From Bacteroidales bacterium UBA2295 (GTDB taxonomy: Bacteria > Bacteroidota > Bacteroidia > Bacteroidales > Tenuifilaceae): a stretch of DNA of 12,415 nt. Location: positions 1 through 12,415 of the forward strand of contig DDWD01000149.1 in the NCBI GenBank assembly GCA_002345825.1, given 5' to 3'. The notes under the pieces were generated by a model that was not told the origin of the DNA, searched no databases, and worked only from the letters and a program-made list of their open reading frames with translations. The stretch's first letter is position 1, and every line of letters begins with the position of its first letter. A program made the position numbers and the translations under genes. This document shows positions 1-6,075 of this stretch, piece by piece.

Positions 1-235
1 CTTTACAAATACCATTCAAATCCTTTCTTTGCTTAACCAAATTTGAGATTGGCACTTCTTTAGAAAGTAAATTCGTTTTAGTATTAATTAAATTCTCAAA
101 TGATAAATTCGTCCATATCCAATATAAACCTCTGTGACCAGTTGGAAGTTTCTCTATACTAGATTTTCTGAAATCATCTAGTCTGCAAAAAGTTTTCAGT
201 TGAGATTCAAAAATCTCGTTTATTAAAACAACCAT
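1..235 (-). CDS. Hypothetical protein, N-terminal fragment (runs off left edge)
   Basis: An ATG at 235 opens a reading frame that stays open for 78 codons to the left edge of the window, so only the N-terminus is visible. It begins MVVLINEIFESQLKTFCRL and contains the stretch GLYWIWTNLSFENL near residues 36-49, followed by a lysine-rich segment. The hydrophobic, aromatic GLYWIW strand recalls the first strand of small GIY-YIG-like nuclease domains, but no second motif or catalytic Arg/Glu can be checked here, so I assign no function. It lies on the same strand as the genes before it, 59 bp after the DUF6508 gene, and could be the last gene of the operon or have its own promoter. No Shine-Dalgarno sequence is visible. 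An open frame of this length in AT-rich DNA with protein-like composition supports a real gene. Confidence 0.6.
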   Translation of the reverse strand, partial: MVVLINEIFESQLKTFCRLDDFRKSSIEKLPTGHRGLYWIWTNLSFENLINTKTNLLSKEVPISNLVKQRKDLNGICK

Positions 236-236
236 T

Positions 237-273
237 TTAGTATTACTATTTATAATCTTATTATGAATACTAA
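237..273. repeat. AT-rich nested inverted repeat in intergenic gap
   Basis: The outer arms TTAGTATT (237-244) and AATACTAA (266-273) are perfect complements. Inside them the arms ATAAT (252-256) and ATTAT (260-264) enclose a 3-base loop. The structure lies between the DUF6508 stop and the start of the left-edge gene. It could be a weak hairpin, an operator or a promoter-proximal site. It has almost no G or C in its stems and no adjacent GC stem with a T-run, so it is not a convincing intrinsic terminator, and AT-rich DNA produces such repeats by chance. Confidence 0.3.
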
Positions 274-294
274 GTTTAAAAAAACAGGGTAAAG

Positions 295-723
295 CTACAT
301 CTGATTTTCAATCGACTTCAATATACTCAAAATAACCCCCTTCTCAAACTTATCGACAAGCACACCATCACAAAACCTATCGGCACGAACAAAAGTGGAA
401 ATAGCCATACATTTTGCGGGAATATCAATGGTGTCAAAATCGAAGTCATCATTGTGTACAATTGGATTAAATTTTGCCCATGAGCCCCAATCAAATCCGA
501 TAATAATGGGGATTTCGTTAACGACATCCCTAAATTGGCAAACTACCTGACTTGGAATAGAATAAGGGAATGTAAATGACCCGTCTTCCCTTTTCTCCCC
601 ACCACCAACCTCACCAAACTTTTCGGTATTTTCAATAATGGGTATCAAATCAAGCAATGGCTTCCATTGCTTTTTTGTATATGAATTAATTACTTCAACA
701 TAATTTTCACCCAAAACATCCAT
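295..723 (-). CDS. DUF6508-like small protein
   Basis: A 142-residue soluble protein with no signal peptide or membrane segment. It resembles DUF6508 proteins as I remember them: an N-terminal helix with a conserved Trp (residue 20), an IPIIENTEKFGE-like stretch (27-38), a Phe-Pro-Tyr segment (52-54), FDWGSW (77-82) and the hallmark C-terminal helix RADRFCDG (113-120) followed by GVILSIL (129-135). The biochemical role of this family is unknown; it is a common small protein of bacterial accessory regions. The ATG at 723 lies 4 bp after the deiminase stop codon, so it is almost certainly co-transcribed and probably translationally coupled. The family call rests on recalled motifs; the gene itself is secure because the frame is intact and tightly packed with its neighbour. 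Confidence 0.75.
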   Translation of the reverse strand: MDVLGENYVEVINSYTKKQWKPLLDLIPIIENTEKFGEVGGGEKREDGSFTFPYSIPSQVVCQFRDVVNEIPIIIGFDWGSWAKFNPIVHNDDFDFDTIDIPAKCMAISTFVRADRFCDGVLVDKFEKGVILSILKSIENQM

Positions 724-727
724 ATTG

Positions 728-1582
728 TCATTCTTTAGTTGTCCAACTAATACAATTCAATGCACCACCTTTTTCAATAACCGCATCCATGCTAACCATA
801 ATTATTCTATCGTCATCATATGACATATGCTTTTTTATTTGTTTAAATGCCTGTTTATTTTCTTCTGCATCCTTCAATTTTGGTAACATTATCAGGTCTT
901 TGGTCTGCAAAAAGTTGAGGTAAGCCCAGTTGTCTTCATGCTCTTGGTCTACCTCAAATTTTAGTGGTATAGGGATAATGTCATACCTATCCAATACATC
1001 GAAAAAACCTTTTTTAAATTCAGTGCTATATCCTTCAAAATATCCTTGACACAATACCCTATTCTCATCTATAAACCTTACCATTCCATCGGAGTGACCA
1101 AAGGTTGGCTCGGTTTCTTCTTCATCAATGGGAATAATAATGACTTTATCTACCTCAAAAAGGCGTTTTAATTCACCGATAAGAGCATCTGGTTTATGCT
1201 TAGGATTCTCTTTGAAAATCTTATTGGTCATGATAACGCAATTTTTATATTTCACCACGTTACCTCCGTCAATTATAATGTCGGTTTTAACAATCTTCTT
1301 ATCAAAGGATTTTAAAATAGCATCTGGGATAGACTTTATTGTTTGCCCATGCTTATCTTTCAAATAGTCTGGTTCGTATTGATATTGGATATATCTATCT
1401 TCTTTAACCTGTATTGGCATATAGTCCCGTGCCCAGATATCCTTGGTGTGCTCAATTAACTTGGGTTCTATCCCCAAACGCTTAAGGCTGCTTACAATTC
1501 GATTGAATGCACCTTTATACTTAGGTTTGGAGTTAAGTAAACTGGAGAAGTAAATGCTGTTTGTATATTTATCACTAATCAT
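728..1582 (-). CDS. Agmatine/peptidylarginine deiminase-family protein
   Basis: A 284-residue protein of the guanidino-group-modifying (pentein) fold. Family members hydrolyse a guanidinium group to a ureido group plus ammonia, for example agmatine to N-carbamoylputrescine. Visible family motifs are ARDYMP (51-56, substrate-binding Asp53), DGGN (105-108), GHSD (162-165, catalytic His163 and Asp165) and a C-terminal GGALNC (272-277), with Cys277 as the expected nucleophile, so the enzyme is probably active. It is shorter than the usual agmatine deiminases (roughly 340-370 residues), and the usual His just before the nucleophilic Cys is Asn276 here, so its substrate may not be agmatine. The start ATG overlaps the 3' end of the glycosylase gene by 8 bp, suggesting translational coupling. 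No other polyamine gene is nearby, which argues against a routine metabolic role; a role in defence is inference from context only. Confidence 0.8.
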   Translation of the reverse strand: MISDKYTNSIYFSSLLNSKPKYKGAFNRIVSSLKRLGIEPKLIEHTKDIWARDYMPIQVKEDRYIQYQYEPDYLKDKHGQTIKSIPDAILKSFDKKIVKTDIIIDGGNVVKYKNCVIMTNKIFKENPKHKPDALIGELKRLFEVDKVIIIPIDEEETEPTFGHSDGMVRFIDENRVLCQGYFEGYSTEFKKGFFDVLDRYDIIPIPLKFEVDQEHEDNWAYLNFLQTKDLIMLPKLKDAEENKQAFKQIKKHMSYDDDRIIMVSMDAVIEKGGALNCISWTTKE

Positions 1583-2222
1583 TTTTCAGAATTTGATACA
1601 ACGATAGCATGTCTTCATACCTTTTTCTTGCAGCAGGTGAAGGTGAGTATAGTGAAAAGGAGTGAATTTCTCTATTGTTAATTTTAAAGAACTTATGTCT
1701 TGGGGTTTTTGTTGAAAGAACGGTATTGTAAACCTTATGTTCTCCCAAATGCGTTGATGTTAGACTTTCTGCACTATTTGAACCACTATATCCAGTAAAG
1801 AAGACTTTTTCAATCTGTGGGTTTTCAATCAGTATTTTATAAATATTTTGAAATTCTTGTACATTTAAATTACTGTCTGATGCATTTTTTTCGTTACGTG
1901 AAAACTTTAACACAATATCAACTAGCCCAATCCTATATTTAGTTAAGAAGTCTTTTCTTTGATTAATCGCTTCTTCTGAATTCTTTATTTCAAAGTTCAA
2001 GCCGAACACATCACCAATCAAATCCCAGAAATAATTATCCCTGCTTCCATAATAAAAATCAACATCATCAATATACAATTCGAGTTTTTGAGTGAATCGC
2101 ATTGGAGGCGTTGTGCCAATAATTAGAAGTTTAGAATTATTGTCAACAAATGGTTTGTAGGGGTGTGTTTCTATCATGTTACTATCATTGTTATGTTTCA
2201 CTTGATTTTCTTTATTACCCAT
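1575..2222 (-). CDS. Uracil-DNA glycosylase-superfamily protein
   Basis: A 215-residue protein resembling the MUG / hypoxanthine-DNA-glycosylase branch of the UDG superfamily, whose members flip out and excise altered bases. Motifs: HPYKPF (20-25) leading into the active-site strand LLIIGTTPP (32-40), FYYGSRDNYFW (56-66) corresponding to the Tyr/Asn-Phe-Trp segment after the active-site loop, IGLVDIV (98-104), FFTGYSG (141-147), and a C-terminal LYSPSPAAR (191-199) matching the minor-groove loop Ser-Pro motif. The active-site loop ends in Pro-Pro where relatives often have Pro-Gly, so substrate specificity cannot be read. The long start at 2222 overlaps the AIPR gene by 25 bp. An internal ATG at 2177 gives MIETHPYKPF, closer to the usual family N-terminus, and may be the true start; neither has a clear ribosome binding site. 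The 3' end overlaps the deiminase gene. Confidence 0.78.
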   Translation of the reverse strand: MGNKENQVKHNNDSNMIETHPYKPFVDNNSKLLIIGTTPPMRFTQKLELYIDDVDFYYGSRDNYFWDLIGDVFGLNFEIKNSEEAINQRKDFLTKYRIGLVDIVLKFSRNEKNASDSNLNVQEFQNIYKILIENPQIEKVFFTGYSGSNSAESLTSTHLGEHKVYNTVLSTKTPRHKFFKINNREIHSFSLYSPSPAARKRYEDMLSLYQILKND

Positions 2223-4003
2223 TCAAATATTTCTTTATATGTGTCATTCTTTTTAAGCCAATTATTTGTATCAGTTGGCAACCATTCTTGATTTATATAC
2301 ATTTTTTTTGCTTCTTTTTTTACATCAAGCAAGTTTTGCAAAACACTAATTATTTTAATGGTAAAATCATCAAAATCAGTCCCCAATTTAAGTGTGTACT
2401 TTTCATCTTTATTTAAGAACTCATTAGCATTTAATTGGTTTATATAATGTTTTAATTCCTCGATTGTAGATAATCTGTGTAATGTATCTTTACAAAAGAA
2501 CAAACTAGATAATGAAAGAATAACGTCATTTATGTAATTATTTTGGAGAATTTCGTAATAACTAAATTTCTCTTGTTTCAATTCATTTATTCTTAAAGCA
2601 ATTCTATAGGATAACATTAATTTATTGAATTGGTCGTATTCATTATTAGTAGATGAAAAAATCTCATCATAGTATAAATCCGAAAAAACTAACTTATATC
2701 TACCAATAGTGGAAATAGGAATTTGAAGATAAAACGATAAATAAGAAATTCCCAAATCAAGATTATTGATTTTTAAATACATCGGACTTTTCCCAAAAGG
2801 ATTTTTATAATTTCTTTTATTAACTGTAGACCATTCGCCATCTTTTTTATCATAGAAAACGCCAACTTGATTTAGGTATTCAAAAATTTTTCTTTGAATT
2901 TTATCGCCAGAATGTAAATCTCTGGATTTTATAGCATTTTGACTATTGCTTGCTATTGCCACATTCATTGAAATATTAGATACTTTAGTCTTATCAGTTA
3001 TTTTTGTTAGGCGCAATAATATTTGTATTTCATCAGGTAAATCATTTACTATACGTGTAAGTGTTTTTGATGTTTGACCACCATTTACAATCTGAAAATT
3101 TTTAATCTTCAAAATACCGTCTTCTACTTCGAAATGTTCACAAACGCCATTAATGCCATTATTCAATAACCAGAAATTTGACTTTTTCCCTTTTGAGTAT
3201 TCCTCTTTAATCTTGGAGTTAATCTCATTTTCTCCTTTATAGTAGCGGACATTTAAAGCAAGAATTAATTCTTTTTTTTGTTCAATTATTGGTTTTAGTG
3301 AATTAGCGAGAATACTTGTTACTATAGTTTCAACTGCGGTAACATCACCATTGTTATGATAGTTTAGTTTTTTTATAAAGTATTCATTAGGAACTATCTT
3401 TAATTCAACCTCATTTTTTGGAATCTCTATATCCTCATATATTTCATCTAATTCTTCATAATCATAAAACTTTATTGAAAAAGGTATCTCCTTATCCCTA
3501 TAGTTTGTATGGAGAGCGTAAATATCTGTTTTAATATTTGATGGAAAATGATGGTCAATATAATAAAATGTAATATGGTATTTTCTTTCCGCTATATTCT
3601 CTTGTGATAATATCTTTGATATCTCATCTTCAAGAATATTTTTTAATTTTTTATTTGGTCTTAAATCATCATCGGATAAGCCTAACACCCAATCAATAAA
3701 TCTTTTATTCTTTTTAACTTCATTTGTGTTCAGTAAAGCATTATTTGAATATTTAAATTGAAATACAAGAATTTCATTATTTTTTTGATTTGTAAATACG
3801 GCATCATTTCCTAAGTCACACGACATATCTACAATATGATTCTTAATAAAAGTATCGAATTCAATACCATCAAAATCGAAATCAATAATCTTATTAAAAC
3901 ATTCGCTGATTATAAAATGTCCGAATGCTGTTCCATTATCCTTATAACCATTTTCTTTTGTAATTTCAGAAACAACATCTTTAATCTTTTCATAAAAGTT
4001 CAT
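2198..4003 (-). CDS. AIPR-family abortive-infection phage-resistance protein
   Basis: A 601-residue cytosolic protein matching the AIPR family (abortive infection phage resistance). Core signature blocks are NVRYYKGENEIN (251-262), FWLLNNGINGVC (277-288), FQIVNGGQTSKTL (303-315) and ASNSQNAIKSRDL (351-363). Upstream of the core, residues 60-85 hold an Asp (67) followed by VFQFK with Gln82 and Lys84, a pattern like the D...QxK site of Mrr/PD-(D/E)xK nucleases, so a nuclease activity is plausible but unproven. AIPR proteins are found beside restriction-modification and abortive-infection genes; their mechanism is poorly known. This is the first gene after brxL, preceded by a 55-bp gap and a good ribosome binding site. 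The DNA is strikingly AT-rich (13 G+C in the 60 bases 2761-2820) compared with brxL and pglZ, suggesting separate acquisition. Confidence 0.85.
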   Translation of the reverse strand: MNFYEKIKDVVSEITKENGYKDNGTAFGHFIISECFNKIIDFDFDGIEFDTFIKNHIVDMSCDLGNDAVFTNQKNNEILVFQFKYSNNALLNTNEVKKNKRFIDWVLGLSDDDLRPNKKLKNILEDEISKILSQENIAERKYHITFYYIDHHFPSNIKTDIYALHTNYRDKEIPFSIKFYDYEELDEIYEDIEIPKNEVELKIVPNEYFIKKLNYHNNGDVTAVETIVTSILANSLKPIIEQKKELILALNVRYYKGENEINSKIKEEYSKGKKSNFWLLNNGINGVCEHFEVEDGILKIKNFQIVNGGQTSKTLTRIVNDLPDEIQILLRLTKITDKTKVSNISMNVAIASNSQNAIKSRDLHSGDKIQRKIFEYLNQVGVFYDKKDGEWSTVNKRNYKNPFGKSPMYLKINNLDLGISYLSFYLQIPISTIGRYKLVFSDLYYDEIFSSTNNEYDQFNKLMLSYRIALRINELKQEKFSYYEILQNNYINDVILSLSSLFFCKDTLHRLSTIEELKHYINQLNANEFLNKDEKYTLKLGTDFDDFTIKIISVLQNLLDVKKEAKKMYINQEWLPTDTNNWLKKNDTYKEIFEWVIKKIK

Positions 4004-4008
4004 AATAG

Positions 4009-4013
4009 CCTCT
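4009..4013 (-). promoter_or_regulatory. Ribosome binding site of the AIPR gene
   Basis: On the minus strand AGAGG lies 5 bases before the AIPR ATG (4003), an acceptable Shine-Dalgarno sequence. It is notable because none of the other starts in this window has a clear one. The rest of the 4004-4058 gap is AT-rich and could hold a promoter for the downstream genes, but I find no convincing consensus elements, and there is no GC-rich hairpin that would terminate the BREX transcript here. Confidence 0.5.
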
Positions 4014-4058
4014 ATTTAGTTAAAATCAAATTTTCAATTGCTTAAATAACAAATCTTT

Positions 4059-6074
4059 CTACCCCTTCACATACGTCACCTCACACCCCTTACATAACCT
4101 TGTTTCCTGTGAGTATTCAGCAATATCGAACCATCCATCAGTTTTCTGGTAGATATCTAAACCACGTCCCAACACTATTTTCCATCCATTATCCATTACA
4201 ATAGAACGGTCGTGAATGCCTTCATCGAATTCGTAGGTGAAGATAATGCCCAGCGATTCCAATGAATCGGCAATTTTTGTAAACGCTTCCTTGGAATTGG
4301 TAATGTATTCCTCATTGTTGTTGGTGACTAGATGTAGTTTGACCTCTTCCAATTTATCCTTTTTGGCTGATACCAACTTGGCGAATTCCATTAGATTGCG
4401 AATTTGGTATGGTAATCTGATATATGGGTCGATTAGCGTTATCTCTTTTGCTCCAATTAGGTATGCACCAAATAGCATATCGTATGAAATACCCGATTGG
4501 TTATCACGGATTATCTTCTGACCCTCTGCCAAATCCAACCCCTGTTGAGGCACTTCCTGTTTTGGTGTGGCAACAACAACCTCTGGCATTGGCTCATCAT
4601 CTTCAAGACCCAACAACTCCCTATTTTCAATATATTCAAGGGTCTGGACAAAGGTTTTCTTGCCACTCTTGTTGTTTATGTAGGAAAAATCAACCTTTTC
4701 GAAGGTTTCATCCATCTTTCGTAGTTGGTCTTTCACCCGTTTCCTGTTTTCAATGGCAAATTCGAGCATTAGCCGTCCTTCTTCTTCACTAAACTCACCG
4801 TGGGGAAATATTATCTTTACAAAACCCGAAAATGTTTTGGCGATGGATGTTTTATCTCGTGTGGTAATGCTGTCGGATAGTTTGAAGTAACGGGTGTAAT
4901 CGTTCATCCTATCCTCTTTGCGCATCTCCTTTAGTATTTCAGCCAAGTAATCGACAATAAAACCGTAGTTCTCGGTGAACATCTCGTTGCGTAACTTCTG
5001 AACCTCCCATCCAGCCAAGTAGCAATGCAACCTATCTAAAAATGCGGTATCGTAGTAATCCTTGGGTAGTGCTTCAAACAAATTGCTATGCTTTAGCATA
5101 TATGGCACGGAATGGTCGGTGTTGCCAATAAATGCCATGGATGATGCTGCACCATATACCTCCGTTCCACGGCTAAACGATTTGTTTGCCATGTAGTTCT
5201 TCATAATATCCACCAACCCACGGACTGCCTTCTTGGTTCTGCCTGCAAACTCATCGTAGGCAACCACATCCCAGTATCCAACCAGACCAATCTCACCCGT
5301 GCTGTTATTGACGAATAGTTTGGCTTTGGATACCTCACCACCCGATATCAAGATACCATGTGGTGATAGTTCCGAAAATATGTGGCTCTTACCCGTGCCC
5401 TTGGGACCGAGTTCAATCAAATTGTAGTTGTTCTCGCAAAACGTTATTAAACGTGCCAGTTGGATGAGTTTTGAACGGAAGGTAAACTCTTCGGGATTTA
5501 AGCCTATGGATTGCATTAGCAGGTCAATCCATTCCTCAGTGTTGAATTTCTTACGAATCTCTTTATACTCATCCAAATCAACGTTGGATATCTGAATGGG
5601 TTTTAAACTCTCAATTATCCATGGCGAAGCATCCCGTTCTTCGGATGGTTGGTAACCCATAGTAATTAAACACCAGACACCACCTGAGAGTAATCTCTGG
5701 TGCTGCTTCACAATGCTATCGTTTATTACCACTTTGGTTAAGCCAAGGTTGGCAAACGATGATTCGTAAACATCTTTTTTATCGTTAAGGCGTACCGATA
5801 CCTTATCGATTATTCGATGGGTACTTTTATCTCGTATGGTCGCCTTAATGAGTTGTGCTTCGTCCCGATGGACGAAATGTTTTGCAATAACGTTTTTAAC
5901 CGTTTCCACACCCTGATTAATGGTGGCTTCATCATCGGTGGCACAGTACTGACCCAGCAGGTACTCCAATACATAGGTTGGCACAATGGCGTTTCCCTTA
6001 ACCAATTTGGTTAGGTCTTTTCGCACAACTTTACCAGCGAAGTGCTCGTTGATTTTCTTATCTAATTCATTCAT
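4059..6074 (-). CDS. brxL: BREX AAA+ protein BrxL with MIT_C-like C-terminus
   Basis: A 671-residue BREX core protein. The N-terminus MNELDKKINEHFAGKVVRKD is typical of BrxL, so I use the ATG at 6074, one base after the pglZ stop; a TTG at 6089 would add only five residues and overlap pglZ. The ATPase core has Walker A GPKGTGKS (223-230), Walker B with DVVAYDE (269-275), a sensor-like FIGNTD (315-320) and a possible arginine-finger segment FLDRLHCYLAGW (345-356). BrxL assembles as an AAA+ ring on DNA and is needed for phage exclusion in BREX type 1. It is usually described with a Lon-like C-terminal domain, but I see no Lon-type serine motif here. Residues ~527-671 instead match the MITD1 C-terminal PLD-like domain (MIT_C): SYDMLFGAYL, LIDPYIRLPYQ, LHLVT, HDRSIVMDNGW and GRGLDIYQ, ending in a CxxC (CKGC). 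Confidence 0.93.
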   Translation of the reverse strand: MNELDKKINEHFAGKVVRKDLTKLVKGNAIVPTYVLEYLLGQYCATDDEATINQGVETVKNVIAKHFVHRDEAQLIKATIRDKSTHRIIDKVSVRLNDKKDVYESSFANLGLTKVVINDSIVKQHQRLLSGGVWCLITMGYQPSEERDASPWIIESLKPIQISNVDLDEYKEIRKKFNTEEWIDLLMQSIGLNPEEFTFRSKLIQLARLITFCENNYNLIELGPKGTGKSHIFSELSPHGILISGGEVSKAKLFVNNSTGEIGLVGYWDVVAYDEFAGRTKKAVRGLVDIMKNYMANKSFSRGTEVYGAASSMAFIGNTDHSVPYMLKHSNLFEALPKDYYDTAFLDRLHCYLAGWEVQKLRNEMFTENYGFIVDYLAEILKEMRKEDRMNDYTRYFKLSDSITTRDKTSIAKTFSGFVKIIFPHGEFSEEEGRLMLEFAIENRKRVKDQLRKMDETFEKVDFSYINNKSGKKTFVQTLEYIENRELLGLEDDEPMPEVVVATPKQEVPQQGLDLAEGQKIIRDNQSGISYDMLFGAYLIGAKEITLIDPYIRLPYQIRNLMEFAKLVSAKKDKLEEVKLHLVTNNNEEYITNSKEAFTKIADSLESLGIIFTYEFDEGIHDRSIVMDNGWKIVLGRGLDIYQKTDGWFDIAEYSQETRLCKGCEVTYVKG

Positions 6075-6075
6075 A

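Noticed and set aside
2150..2416. Plus-strand 88-residue hydrophobic frame over the AIPR/glycosylase junction
   Set aside because: Composition (Phe, Ile, Cys, Tyr-rich) is typical of the antisense of AT-rich genes, and it overlaps two well-supported minus-strand genes.
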